Assembly: GCA_002011615.1 (NCBI GenBank)
Contig: MTOH01000002.1
Coordinates: forward strand, 271,526-333,397
Reading direction: 5' to 3'
Length of the DNA stretch: 61,872 bases
Origin: Candidatus Hydrothermus pacificus
GTDB lineage: Bacteria; Hydrothermota; Hydrothermia; Hydrothermales; Hydrothermaceae
This document shows positions 1 through 8,488 of the stretch, one piece after another. The first letter of the stretch is position 1; every line of letters begins with the position of its first letter. Under the pieces are notes generated by a model. It was not told the DNA's origin and made no database searches. It was given only the letters and a program-made list of their open reading frames with translations. A program made the position numbers and the translations under genes.

Positions 1-1
1 T

Positions 2-1012
2 GTGTTTCCTGTTAACACTCAATTCTTAAAGGGTGAGGGGCTTGTCGGAACGGTTTTTGAGAAAGGTGAGACAATATATGTAAATGATGTCACTTCGTCA
101 AATAAATACAAGAAAGGAATTGAAGGGATAAAAAGTGAGATGTCCGTTCCTGTGTTCTGGCAAAACGAGTTGATAGGAGTTATAGACATTGGGCGAAAAA
201 AAGATTTTTCCTCAAATGAAATTTTTTTGTCAAATCTCCTTACCAACACTTTTTCTATTGCCTATCAAAATGTGAAATATTACGAGGAATTGAAAAGATA
301 CATAAATGAAATGGAAAAAGTTGTAGAGGAAAAAAGCCAGGAACTTGTAAAATCAGAAAAATTTGCTCTTATAGGCCAGATGAGTTCTGTTGTGATACAC
401 GAGATTAAAAATCTCTTATCAGGAATATCTGCAATGTCAGAACTTATCCTTTTGAAAGTAGATGATGAAAAAGTTAAGGAAATTGCTGAAATGATGAAAG
501 AAGAAGCCAAAAAAGCCTTTGCAAATCTTTCAAACATACTGGAATATGTAAGACCAATTGAATTGAAACTCGAAAAGGTGGACTTACAGGAAATACTGGA
601 CAAGTCAATACCTCTTTCAGAGGGATTTTTTAAAGATAAGAAAATAGATATGAAAATAGAAATTGCCAAAGATTTACCTGCAATACCTATGGATAAGGAG
701 AGAATCAAAGAGGTCTTTATTAACCTGATTTCAAATGCAGCTCAGGCAATAGAAAAGAAAGGATTTATAAAAATAAAAGGATATAAAGAGAATGGTTTTG
801 TGGTAATTGAAATAGAAGATAACGGCAAAGGTATTAAGAAGGAAGATTTGAAAAGAATATTTGAGCCCTTTTTTACAACCCGTAAAGGAGGAACGGGTAT
901 AGGGCTTGCCAGAGTGAAGAAGATTCTTGATTATCATTCATGGGATGTTAATGTTAAAAGTGAACCGGGTAAAGGAAGTGTATTTAGAATAAAAATACCT
1001 TTAAGAATTTAA
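2..1012 (+). CDS. GAF-domain sensor histidine kinase (5' partial)
   Basis: Cytoplasmic-type sensor kinase that would autophosphorylate on His and pass phosphate to the receiver encoded 11 bases downstream. The visible part begins inside a GAF-like sensory domain (residues 1-95), then a short coiled-coil linker (96-120). A HisKA region follows with H133 in the H-box (VIHEIKN), then a HATPase domain with N-box (N241/N245), G1 (DNGKGI, 273-278), F-box (FEPFF) and G2 (GTGIGLA, 297-303), so all catalytic boxes are intact. The frame is open to the window edge, so the GTG at base 2 need not be the real start. The C terminus is complete. The signal sensed is unknown. Confidence 0.9.
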   Translation: MFPVNTQFLKGEGLVGTVFEKGETIYVNDVTSSNKYKKGIEGIKSEMSVPVFWQNELIGVIDIGRKKDFSSNEIFLSNLLTNTFSIAYQNVKYYEELKRYINEMEKVVEEKSQELVKSEKFALIGQMSSVVIHEIKNLLSGISAMSELILLKVDDEKVKEIAEMMKEEAKKAFANLSNILEYVRPIELKLEKVDLQEILDKSIPLSEGFFKDKKIDMKIEIAKDLPAIPMDKERIKEVFINLISNAAQAIEKKGFIKIKGYKENGFVVIEIEDNGKGIKKEDLKRIFEPFFTTRKGGTGIGLARVKKILDYHSWDVNVKSEPGKGSVFRIKIPLRI

Positions 1013-1023
1013 AAGGAGGTTTT

Positions 1024-1407
1024 ATGAAAAAAGAGGTCAAAAGAATCCTGATAGTGGAGGACGAAAAGACTCTTGCATTGACTCTTTATGAAGTGTTGTT
1101 TACCGCATCAGGCGATTTTGAAGTGGTAGTTTGCGAGAAGGCTGAGGATGCTGCAGAAAAAATGAAAGATAAAGATTTTGACCTTCTTGTAACAGACCTT
1201 AAACTGCCGGGTGTAATGGATGGACTGGAGCTTATAAGGAGAGTCAGGAAGGAAAAACCTCAAACTGCAGTAATTTTGATGACTGCTTACGGAACCCAGG
1301 AAGTCAGAGACGAAGCACAAAAACTGGGAATAAAAGCATATTTTGAAAAACCATTTTCTCTTGTTGATTTCGTTGGGAAGATTAAAGAGATTCTGGGCGT
1401 AAAGTAA
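1024..1407 (+). CDS. Single-domain response regulator (CheY-like receiver)
   Basis: A 127-residue receiver domain with no output domain. The acidic pair E12/D13, phospho-acceptor D58 (VTDLK), T87 and K109 (FEKP) are all in place, so it should accept phosphate. A strong ribosome site (AAAAGGAGG) lies just before the ATG, and the kinase gene ends 11 bases upstream, so they form a cognate pair. Because it has no DNA-binding or enzyme domain, it must act through a protein partner. The DUF4388 protein encoded immediately downstream is a natural candidate, but that is inference. Confidence 0.93.
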   Translation: MKKEVKRILIVEDEKTLALTLYEVLFTASGDFEVVVCEKAEDAAEKMKDKDFDLLVTDLKLPGVMDGLELIRRVRKEKPQTAVILMTAYGTQEVRDEAQKLGIKAYFEKPFSLVDFVGKIKEILGVK

Positions 1408-1420
1408 AAGAGAGGCTGAC

Positions 1421-1723
1421 ATGGCACTTATCGGGGATCTGAGAGATATAAAAATGCAGGATATTTTGAGATTTTTAAAAAGAGTGGGTAAATCAGGAGT
1501 TTTAAGAATAATTGGTACTAAAAAAGGAGAAGTTTATTTCAAGGATGGTAAAATAGTTTGCATAAAAGTTGGTAAAGACCTCATTGAGCTGAGTAAAGCT
1601 CTTGAGCAATGTATAGAACTTTTAGGACAAATAGATGGAGAATTCAGGCTTGAACCCACAGAGAAAGATATAGAAGGGGTATATGAGCTGGATCCTGATT
1701 ACGTAGTAAGAAAAATGAGATGA
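1421..1723 (+). CDS. DUF4388 (PATAN-type) domain protein
   Basis: A 100-residue protein consisting almost only of a DUF4388 domain: an N-terminal GDLxDIxMxDILRFL-like helix, then the GEVYFKDGKIV beta hairpin typical of the family. DUF4388/PATAN domains are usually attached to receiver domains and are thought to mediate protein interactions in signalling, often in gliding or polarity systems. Here the domain stands alone directly after a stand-alone receiver, as if the usual fusion were split. It overlaps the next gene by 4 bases. The biochemical role is unknown. Confidence 0.8.
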   Translation: MALIGDLRDIKMQDILRFLKRVGKSGVLRIIGTKKGEVYFKDGKIVCIKVGKDLIELSKALEQCIELLGQIDGEFRLEPTEKDIEGVYELDPDYVVRKMR

Positions 1724-2172
1724 GTGAGAAGGTGGTTTTTTCTATGGGGCATTCAACAAGAGATTTCAAAGATTTTGTATTTCTTTTAAAAAAATATTAC
1801 ATAAAAAATGCGGTTGATATAAGAAGATACCCGTTTTCCAGAAAGTTCCCTCATTTTAACAGAGATTTTCTTGAAGACAACCTGAAAAGAAACGGTATCA
1901 ATTATTTATGGCTTGGCGAACTACTGGGAGGTAGGAGAAAAAGTGGAAAGGGCAAGTTATGGTCCGGTTATCTAAAACACATGCAAACAGAGGATTTTAA
2001 AAAGGGCATAGAAAAGATTGAAGAGCTGATAAAAAAAGGTAATACAGTTTTTTTCTGTGCAGAAAAACTATTTTTCAAATGCCATCGTAAATTTATTGCA
2101 AGAAAGTTTATTGAAAAGGGGTACAGTGTCATTGATATTGTGGATGATAAAAGAGAGTTGAAGATTAAATGA
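1720..2172 (+). CDS. DUF488 family protein
   Basis: 150 residues with the DUF488 hallmarks: N-terminal SMGHSTRDF, then VDIRRYPFSRKFPHFN, a central WLGELLGGRR, and a late Cys-His motif (FCAEKLFFKCHRKF). DUF488 proteins are small soluble proteins with a conserved R-x-P-x-S motif and no settled function. The ATG overlaps the preceding DUF4388 stop (ATGA) and the gene itself overlaps the next by 4 bases, so it is translated within the same operon. Nothing here says what it does. Confidence 0.85.
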   Translation: MSEKVVFSMGHSTRDFKDFVFLLKKYYIKNAVDIRRYPFSRKFPHFNRDFLEDNLKRNGINYLWLGELLGGRRKSGKGKLWSGYLKHMQTEDFKKGIEKIEELIKKGNTVFFCAEKLFFKCHRKFIARKFIEKGYSVIDIVDDKRELKIK

Positions 2173-3287
2173 AATGTTTTATATCCGGCTCCGAAGCAAT
2201 AGGTATTGCAGGGATTAAAGGGGGAATTAAATTTTATGCAGGTTATCCTATAACCCCTGCAAGTGGAATATACTCTTTTATGATGAAAAATATTTCAAAA
2301 GCAGGAGGAGTGGCAATAGGAGCAACCGATGAGATAAGCGCCCTTTCCTATTGCATAGGTGCATCTATGAGGGGGTTAAAGGCAATGACAGCAACTTCTG
2401 CTCCAGGATTTTCCCTGATGATTGAAAGCCTTTCCTATGCAGTTATGACAGAAACACCCCTTCTTCTTGTTCTATGTCAGAGAATGGGACCTGCTACAGG
2501 AGCTGCAACTCAATCTGCTCAGGGAGATCTGTTGTTTTCCACATTTTCAAACTCAGGAGCCTACCCTGTGCCTGTTTTTTCTCCGTCAAATATTAAGGAT
2601 TGTTTTAAAACAGTTATCCATGCTATAAATGTATCCGAAATTCTCCGAACACCTGTGATACTTCTTACTGAAAAAGAAATAACAATGACCTATGAAACTG
2701 TTGATCGAGATGAAATAGAAATACCAGAAAGATTTGAGAGAAAAATCTTCAGTAGAAAAAACTTTAAAACTCATAATTTCGAGAAACCTTCAGATATTCC
2801 ACTGTTTTCCTCTCTTGGAAAAGAGTATCAGGTGAGGGCTACAGGAAGTGCCCATGATAAGAAAGGCTTTCTTAAAAAAGATGACCCTGAAGTTATAGAA
2901 GTTTTGAAACACCTTGAATCCAAAATAATTGATAATATTGAGAATTATAATCTTTATGAATATTATGAAGGCAGTGGAGATATTCTCCTGATCAGCTACG
3001 GAGTTACTTCAAAGAGTGCAATTGAAGCCTTTGAAATTATAAAAAAGAGCAGAGATATAGGCCTTTTAATAATGAAATTGTTGTATCCAATCCCTTTAAA
3101 TTTCTTAAAGTCAATTATTAACAATTACAAAAAAGTGTTTGTCGTAGAAGAGAATATGACAGGTCAATATGCCATGCTTTTGAATATGAATGGACTTCTA
3201 TATGGCAAAGAGCTGGTTAAAATAAACAAAATAGGTGATTTGATTTCTCCTTCTGAAATTTTAGAAAGCATAGAACAAAATGAATAA
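2169..3287 (+). CDS. 2-oxoacid:ferredoxin oxidoreductase, alpha subunit
   Basis: 372-residue alpha subunit of a ferredoxin-dependent 2-oxoacid oxidoreductase of the KorA type, which decarboxylates a 2-oxoacid (2-oxoglutarate, pyruvate or a branched-chain acid) to its acyl-CoA. The pyrimidine-binding TPP half is seen in the AGYPITPASG motif (residues 24-33) and the ATSAPGFSLM region near 75-90. The C-terminal transketolase-like domain is near residues 260-370. No gamma domain is fused to its N terminus, unlike many KorA proteins. The next gene overlaps by 8 bases and supplies beta and gamma. The substrate cannot be told from sequence alone. Confidence 0.9.
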   Translation: MKCFISGSEAIGIAGIKGGIKFYAGYPITPASGIYSFMMKNISKAGGVAIGATDEISALSYCIGASMRGLKAMTATSAPGFSLMIESLSYAVMTETPLLLVLCQRMGPATGAATQSAQGDLLFSTFSNSGAYPVPVFSPSNIKDCFKTVIHAINVSEILRTPVILLTEKEITMTYETVDRDEIEIPERFERKIFSRKNFKTHNFEKPSDIPLFSSLGKEYQVRATGSAHDKKGFLKKDDPEVIEVLKHLESKIIDNIENYNLYEYYEGSGDILLISYGVTSKSAIEAFEIIKKSRDIGLLIMKLLYPIPLNFLKSIINNYKKVFVVEENMTGQYAMLLNMNGLLYGKELVKINKIGDLISPSEILESIEQNE

Positions 3288-4551
3288 ATTTTTACATACA
3301 GATTTAAAACTCCCTTATTGCAAGGGTTGTGGACATTCAAATGTTCTCAGAAATGTTGCAGCCGCTCTGGAGGAAATCAATATAGACCCTTTAAAATGTA
3401 TTGTAGTTACCGACATAGGGTGTGTTGGGCTTGCGGATAAATACTTAAAAACTCATACAGTTCACACACTTCATGGCAGAAGCACTGCAATTGCCACAGG
3501 TATTAAAATAGCAGAGAAATTGGACGATGAAGATACAAAAATTATTGTTCTAATAGGTGATGGTGGAGCAACAATAGGACTCCTTCATCTGGTAGAAGCA
3601 GCCAGGCTTAATGTTGATATAACTGTTCTCTTACATAACAACTTTCTTTATGGTATGACAGGGGGGCAACATTCTTCTCTCACACCTGAAAAGTTTATAA
3701 CCAGGACCACCCCCTATGGGAACCCTTCTCCCTCTCTTGACATACTGTCTCTTCTGGATTCTGCAAAAGCGGGTTTTCTTGCAAGAACACTGGCACAGAG
3801 CAGGGATTTAAAAGGGATAATTAAACAGGCGATATCTTTTAAGGGATTTTCTATTGTAGAAATTGTGGAAATATGTACGGGATACGCTGCGAGATTTAAC
3901 AAACTGAATAAAAGAGAAATTGAAGAAATTTTAAGAAAAGAGAAAAAACCTGCAGGTATATTAAAAAAAGAGGAGAGAGAATATATTTTTAAAAAGGAAG
4001 ATGTGGTTCCTGAAGACATAGAGATACCTTTTATAGAGAAAAAGTTTTCCAATTTTCTTGAAGATGATTTTTCAGTTCTTCTTGCAGGCAGTGCAGGAGA
4101 GGGGGTTCAATTTTCTGCTGAAATGTTTGCCAGGTCAGCAATAGCATGTGGGCTTTATGTTACACAGAAAAATGATAATCCTGTTACTGTGGGTTCAGGT
4201 TTTTCTACATGTGAATTGAAATTCTCAAAGAAAAAGATAAATTACACAGGTATTGTTAAACCTGACTATGTTATACTAACCTCAATGGATGGCTTTTTAA
4301 GAATTAAGAATAAATTAAACAAATTAAATTCAAAAATAATAGCTGATACGAGTATAAAAGAAGTCTATGGAGAGAAGAGAAATTTTAGAAAGTTTGGGAA
4401 CATAAGAAGCGGAGTAAATATATCTGCACTTTCATTTCTACTAAAATTAAAATCTTTTATTCCTTTTGAGGCTTTTGCATTTACCTTAAAAAAATATGGA
4501 GAAGAGCTTTTAAATGTTGCAAAGCTTTCTTATGACGACAATTTCCCATGA
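3280..4551 (+). CDS. 2-oxoacid:ferredoxin oxidoreductase, fused beta-gamma subunit
   Basis: 423 residues carrying two subunits. Residues 1-215 are the TPP-binding beta subunit: YCKGCGHSNV at 13-22, DIGCVG near 45-50, the GDG...NN thiamine diphosphate motif (GDG at 93-95, NN at 120-121) and the FLYGMTGGQ loop. After a lysine-rich linker, residues from about 263 are a gamma domain with a Rossmann-like AGSAGEGVQ motif at 269-277. In most bacteria gamma is separate or fused ahead of alpha, so a beta-gamma order is unusual. No ferredoxin-type 4Fe-4S (delta) subunit is encoded nearby. It overlaps the alpha gene by 8 bases and the next gene by 4. Confidence 0.9.
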   Translation: MNKFLHTDLKLPYCKGCGHSNVLRNVAAALEEINIDPLKCIVVTDIGCVGLADKYLKTHTVHTLHGRSTAIATGIKIAEKLDDEDTKIIVLIGDGGATIGLLHLVEAARLNVDITVLLHNNFLYGMTGGQHSSLTPEKFITRTTPYGNPSPSLDILSLLDSAKAGFLARTLAQSRDLKGIIKQAISFKGFSIVEIVEICTGYAARFNKLNKREIEEILRKEKKPAGILKKEEREYIFKKEDVVPEDIEIPFIEKKFSNFLEDDFSVLLAGSAGEGVQFSAEMFARSAIACGLYVTQKNDNPVTVGSGFSTCELKFSKKKINYTGIVKPDYVILTSMDGFLRIKNKLNKLNSKIIADTSIKEVYGEKRNFRKFGNIRSGVNISALSFLLKLKSFIPFEAFAFTLKKYGEELLNVAKLSYDDNFP

Positions 4552-4997
4552 AAAAGATAGCATCTGTAATAGGTCCTTCTAAAATTTCTGCTGAAGAATA
4601 CAGAAGAGTTGAGAGAATAGGCGAAATTCTTGCAGATAACAATTTTATAGTTGCAACTGGAGGGCTTTCAGGAGTAATGGAAGCTGCTTTGAAAGGAGCA
4701 AAAGGCAAAAATGGACTGACAATAGGCGTTGTTCCTCATATTGAAAAAAGAGCAAATGCCTATGTTGATATATGCATAACCACGGGACTCGGAACCTTCA
4801 GGAATTATCTTCTTGTTGCAATGGCAGATATTGTGGTGTGCACAGGGTTGAGTAAAGGTACATGGACAGAACTTACAATGGCATTTAATATAGGCAAGAA
4901 TATAATTTTTGCAGGCAAAGAGGAAATTCCCTTTGATAACATTATGAAAATAAAAGAATTTGATGAGTTTGAACAATATATAAAAAGTTTAATTTGA
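4548..4997 (+). CDS. TIGR00725 family SLOG/LOG-like Rossmann protein
   Basis: 149 residues with the TIGR00725 pattern: an N-terminal strand IASVIGPS, the nucleotide-phosphate loop ATGGLSGVMEAALKGA (about 38-53), and a late TGLSKGTWTELTMAF segment corresponding to the GT-x-E motif of LOG-type proteins. The family is related to cytokinin-activating LOG hydrolases, but its physiological substrate is not established. ATG overlaps the stop of the oxidoreductase gene. It is the last gene before a promoter-containing gap, so it probably ends the first transcription unit. Confidence 0.82.
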   Translation: MKKIASVIGPSKISAEEYRRVERIGEILADNNFIVATGGLSGVMEAALKGAKGKNGLTIGVVPHIEKRANAYVDICITTGLGTFRNYLLVAMADIVVCTGLSKGTWTELTMAFNIGKNIIFAGKEEIPFDNIMKIKEFDEFEQYIKSLI

Positions 4998-5023
4998 CAT
5001 AAGATTTTGTTTTATCTTATAAT
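4994..5023 (+). promoter_or_regulatory. Sigma70-type promoter of the rplM operon
   Basis: TTGACA at 4994-4999 and TATAAT at 5018-5023, both perfect consensus, separated by 18 bases. It lies 45 bases before the rplM start in the only gap of this part of the block. The -35 box overlaps the stop codon of the preceding gene. Expected for a highly expressed ribosomal protein/EF-Ts operon. Confidence 0.85.
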
Positions 5024-5068
5024 TAAAGGACTTCCATTAAATAAAAGTTAAAAATTAGGAGCCAGAGA

Positions 5069-5524
5069 TTGAAAAAAGAGGGAAATATTACAAAATTTAA
5101 AAATGTGGTAGAGAGTGAAAGAAAATGGTATCTTGTTGATGCAAAAGATAAAGTGCTGGGAAGGCTTGCTTCACGAATAGCCCTGCTTTTGATGGGAAAA
5201 AGGAAAACCATTTATTCTCCTCATACTGATCCAGGTGATTATGTGGTTGTTATAAATGCAGAAAAAGTTAAGTTAACCGGTAATAAATGGAAGAATAAAA
5301 TTTATTACAGGCATTCTTTTTATCCTGGTGGCCTTAAAGAAATACCTGCTGAAAAGATGAGGACCAGAAAACCTGAAAGTATAATTTATCTTGCAGTGAA
5401 AAGAATGTTGCCTAAGAATAAACTGGGAAGGAAGATGATGAAGAGATTAAAAGTTTATGCAGGGGATGACCATCCCCATGCAGCACAAAGACCTTTAAAA
5501 ATAGAACCTGAGGAGATTTTATAA
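5069..5524 (+). CDS. rplM: 50S ribosomal protein L13
   Basis: L13 of the large ribosomal subunit, 151 residues, slightly longer than usual because of a short N-terminal extension. Recognisable segments are [34 protein letters not shown] and MLPKNKLGR. The TTG start at 5069 is supported by AGGAG seven bases upstream (5057-5061), and there is no better start before the conserved region. It is the first gene after the consensus promoter and is followed with one base of overlap by rpsI, the usual L13-S9 pairing. Confidence 0.95.
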   Translation: MKKEGNITKFKNVVESERKWYLVDAKDKVLGRLASRIALLLMGKRKTIYSPHTDPGDYVVVINAEKVKLTGNKWKNKIYYRHSFYPGGLKEIPAEKMRTRKPESIIYLAVKRMLPKNKLGRKMMKRLKVYAGDDHPHAAQRPLKIEPEEIL

Positions 5525-5913
5525 TGGCTGAAATTTATTTTGCTGCGGGTAGCAGAAAAAGCTCAAAGGCAAGAATAAGATTAAGACCCGGAAATGGTAA
5601 GATAGTTGTGAATGGAAAAAATGTAATGGATTACTTCAAGAGAGAAGACCTTGTGCTTCATCTCACAGAACCTCTGAGAATTTTGCAGAAAGAATCAGAG
5701 TTCGATGTGATTGCCAAAGTTAATGGGGGTGGACTTTCAGGACAGGCAGGTGCTTTGAGGCTTGCTATTGCCCGTGCCTTAACTGAATACAATGAAGGCT
5801 TTAGAAGGGTGTTGAAAACACAGGGGTTTTTAACAAGAGATCCAAGAAAAAAAGAGAGGATGAAATATGGACTTACAAAAAGAAGAAGGGCTCATCAGTA
5901 CTCAAAACGTTAA
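5524..5913 (+). CDS. rpsI: 30S ribosomal protein S9
   Basis: S9 of the small subunit, 129 residues. It has the [19 protein letters not shown] start, the [19 protein letters not shown] core and the conserved basic C-terminal tail ending in YSKR, which reaches into the ribosomal P site. The ATG overlaps the rplM stop by one base. The last 47 bases also encode the N terminus of S2 in another frame, an unusually long overlap. Confidence 0.96.
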   Translation: MAEIYFAAGSRKSSKARIRLRPGNGKIVVNGKNVMDYFKREDLVLHLTEPLRILQKESEFDVIAKVNGGGLSGQAGALRLAIARALTEYNEGFRRVLKTQGFLTRDPRKKERMKYGLTKRRRAHQYSKR

Positions 5914-6628
5914 ATCCATAGAGAATATTACAAAAGAGGATTTGCTAAAAGCAGGTGTTCATTTCGGACACAGAACTCACAAATGGAATCCCAAAATGAG
6001 CCCTTACATATATACTCAAAAAAATGGTTATCACATAATAGATATTTCCAGAACCTATGAAAATCTCATCCAGGCTTGTAATAAGATAAAAGAAGTTGCA
6101 CTCAAGGGAGGAAAATTCCTGTTTGTATGCACTAAGAAGCAAGGGAAGGATATAATAGAGGAAGAGGCTAAAAGATGTGGAGCCTTTTATGTTGTCGAGA
6201 GATGGCTTGGAGGAACTCTCACCAACTTTACCACTATTTCAGGAAGACTTGAGAGGATGAAGGAAATAGAAAGGATGAAAGAGGATGGTAAGTTTGAGCT
6301 GTTCCCGAAAAAAGAAAGGTTAAAAATGGAAAAGGAGTATGAGAGGCTTAATAAGTTTTTTATAGGAATAAAGGATATGGAAGATATTCCTGATATGGTT
6401 TATGTGATTGACCCGATCAAAGAAGAAATAGCAGTGAAAGAGGCAAAGAGACTTTCTATCCCTGTTGTTGCTTTGATAGATACTAACGGTGACCCTGAAA
6501 TGATTGACTATCCAATACCGGGCAATGACGATGCAATAAAGTCAATTTCCTTTATAACAAAAATAGTTACAGATACAATAATTGAAGGTAAGGAAGAATA
6601 TGAAAAAAGGGGGGTAGATGCAGATTGA
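5867..6628 (+). CDS. rpsB: 30S ribosomal protein S2
   Basis: S2 of the small subunit, 253 residues. Clear family signatures are [19 protein letters not shown], the [12 protein letters not shown] motif and PDMVYVIDP...ALIDTNGDP. The chosen ATG at 5867 lies inside rpsI but has a GAGAGGA ribosome site six bases ahead. There is no other ATG/GTG/TTG until 5942, which would remove residues just before the conserved AGVHFGH. The 47-base overlap with rpsI is therefore likely real. It is followed by tsf, the standard rpsB-tsf order, with an 11-base overlap. Confidence 0.95.
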   Translation: MDLQKEEGLISTQNVKSIENITKEDLLKAGVHFGHRTHKWNPKMSPYIYTQKNGYHIIDISRTYENLIQACNKIKEVALKGGKFLFVCTKKQGKDIIEEEAKRCGAFYVVERWLGGTLTNFTTISGRLERMKEIERMKEDGKFELFPKKERLKMEKEYERLNKFFIGIKDMEDIPDMVYVIDPIKEEIAVKEAKRLSIPVVALIDTNGDPEMIDYPIPGNDDAIKSISFITKIVTDTIIEGKEEYEKRGVDAD

Positions 6629-7214
6629 TGCAAAACTTGTTAAAGAATTAAGAGACAGAACCGGTGCGGGCATAATGGATTGCAAAAAGGCCCTTCTGGA
6701 AACAAAGGGTGATATAGAAAAAGCAATTGAAGTTTTAAGAAAGATGGGGATAGCAAAAGCAGAAAAAAAACTTGATAGAGAAGCAAAAGATGGGATAGTT
6801 GATTCCTATATTCATCCGGGTTCAAAACTTGGTGTTCTTATAGAAGTAAACTGTGAAACGGATTTTGTTGCATCAACTGATGAGTTTAAGGAACTTGTTC
6901 ATAATCTTGCCATGCAGGTAGCTGCTTCAAATCCATTCGCTGTTAGAAGAGATGATTTGCCAGAAGAAATTTTAGAAAAAGAAAAGAAAATTTATGAAGA
7001 ACAGGCAAGAAAAGAAGGAAAGCCTGAAAAAGTAATAGAGAAAATTGTTCAGGGAAGACTGGAAAAATTTTATCAGGAAGCCTGTCTCCTTGAACAGTCC
7101 TATATAAAAGACCCCAGTATAACAGTTGGAGATTTGATAAAACAGTATATAGCAAAACTCGGTGAAAATATCGTTGTAAAGAGGTTTGCCCGTTTCAGGA
7201 TAGGCGAGAGTTAA
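6618..7214 (+). CDS. tsf: Elongation factor Ts
   Basis: Guanine nucleotide exchange factor for EF-Tu, 198 residues, the short form common in bacteria with a single dimerisation domain. The N-terminal UBA-like domain includes [16 protein letters not shown] (about 10-25), and the core has the NCETDFVA motif that contacts EF-Tu. The ATG lies within the end of rpsB and is preceded by a G-rich ribosome site. Translation is probably coupled to S2, giving matched amounts. Confidence 0.95.
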   Translation: MQIDAKLVKELRDRTGAGIMDCKKALLETKGDIEKAIEVLRKMGIAKAEKKLDREAKDGIVDSYIHPGSKLGVLIEVNCETDFVASTDEFKELVHNLAMQVAASNPFAVRRDDLPEEILEKEKKIYEEQARKEGKPEKVIEKIVQGRLEKFYQEACLLEQSYIKDPSITVGDLIKQYIAKLGENIVVKRFARFRIGES

Positions 7215-7218
7215 ATAA

Positions 7219-7932
7219 TTGGACTCAAAGAGGGTACTTCTTAAAATAAGTGGTCAGATTTTAGGGGAAAGTCATTCTGTTTTTTCTAAAAACATTTTTC
7301 ATTCAATTTGTGAGGAAATAGCCAGTGTTGTTAAAGATTATAATATAGAAATGGCAATTGTTGTTGGAGGAGGCAATATAATAAGAGGGAGTGAGAGTAG
7401 CAGGGTGGGCATAGATCGGGTAACAGGTGATTATATGGGAATGCTTGCAACTGTTATAAATGCTCTCGCCATGCAAAATATTCTTGAAAGTAAAGGACTT
7501 GCCACCAGAGTTCTTTCAGCAATAGAAATGAGTCAAATCGCAGAACCGTATATAAGGCGGAAGGCGATAAGACATCTTGAAAAGGGTAGAGTAGTTATAT
7601 TTGCCTGTGGTACCGGAAATCCTTATTTTTCAACAGACACAGCAGCTGCGCTTAGAGCAATAGAGATAGAGGCAACACTCTTTTTAAAAGGAACAAAAGT
7701 TGACGGGATATTTTCCAAGGACCCTGTTAAAAACCCTGATGCGAAATTTTATAATGAAATTGCTTACGACGAGATTTTACAGAAAAACCTTAGAATACTT
7801 GATGCTTCTGCAGTTGCTCTTTGTAGAGAAAACAATCTACCTATTATAGTGTTTAATTTTATAAAAAGAGGTAATCTTGAGAAAATATTTAAAGGAGAGA
7901 AAGTGGGAACAATTGTGAAAAGGAGGGATTGA
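7219..7932 (+). CDS. pyrH: UMP kinase
   Basis: Amino-acid-kinase-fold enzyme that phosphorylates UMP to UDP for RNA, DNA and cell-envelope precursor synthesis. The 237 residues show the N-terminal LLKISGQ, VVGGGNIIRG, DYMGMLATVINALAMQ and the late VDGIFSKDPVKNPDA segments. The start is TTG at 7219, four bases after tsf; an ATG within the conserved start is lacking. It forms the conserved rpsB-tsf-pyrH-frr cluster and is followed by frr one base later. Confidence 0.95.
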   Translation: MDSKRVLLKISGQILGESHSVFSKNIFHSICEEIASVVKDYNIEMAIVVGGGNIIRGSESSRVGIDRVTGDYMGMLATVINALAMQNILESKGLATRVLSAIEMSQIAEPYIRRKAIRHLEKGRVVIFACGTGNPYFSTDTAAALRAIEIEATLFLKGTKVDGIFSKDPVKNPDAKFYNEIAYDEILQKNLRILDASAVALCRENNLPIIVFNFIKRGNLEKIFKGEKVGTIVKRRD

Positions 7933-7933
7933 A

Positions 7934-8488
7934 ATGGATGAAATACTGGGTGATGCCAGAGGAAGAATGGAGAAAACTTTAAACAGTTTAAGGACAGAAT
8001 TTTCAAGAATACGAACTGGTAGAGCTTCTCCTGCTATCCTGGAAACAATAAAAGTTGATTACTACGGTAATCCTACTCCTCTGATTCAGCTGGCAGGTAT
8101 AAGTGCTCCTGAGCCACGTCTCCTCATTGTTCAACCATGGGATAAGACCGCAGTTCATGAAATAGAAAAAGCAATATTAAAATCAGGACTTGGTCTTACT
8201 CCCAGAGTTGAAGGTAATGTGATTAGAATCCCGATACCCCCCCTCTCTGAGGAGCGAAGAAAAGAGCTCAGCAAGCTTGTTAGAAAACTTGGAGAGGATT
8301 CAAAAATTGCTATAAGGAACATAAGAAGAGATGTTAATGAAAAATTAAAAAGTAAAAAGGATAACAAAGAAATTTCTGAAGATGATATGATCAGAATGCA
8401 GAAGAAAGTTCAGGAAATAACTGATGAGTACATAAAAAAAGTAGATGAGATTGTTGTAAGGAAAGAAAAAGAAATAGAGGAGGAATGA
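7934..8488 (+). CDS. frr: Ribosome recycling factor
   Basis: Splits the post-termination ribosome together with EF-G. At 184 residues it is the usual length, with the RTGRASPAILETIKVDYYG segment and the C-terminal RRDVNEKLK...DEYIKKVDEIV helices of the three-helix bundle. The ATG follows AAAAGGAGGGA directly after pyrH. The stop overlaps the uppS start (ATGA), continuing the tightly packed translation/envelope operon. Confidence 0.96.
   Translation: MDEILGDARGRMEKTLNSLRTEFSRIRTGRASPAILETIKVDYYGNPTPLIQLAGISAPEPRLLIVQPWDKTAVHEIEKAILKSGLGLTPRVEGNVIRIPIPPLSEERRKELSKLVRKLGEDSKIAIRNIRRDVNEKLKSKKDNKEISEDDMIRMQKKVQEITDEYIKKVDEIVVRKEKEIEEE

Noticed and set aside
280-708. Minus-strand open frames inside the histidine kinase and similar shadows in rpsB, tsf, katG and the PhaR-like gene
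   Set aside because: All lie opposite clear, conserved genes and encode serine/phenylalanine/leucine-rich sequences typical of antisense reading of AT-rich genes.
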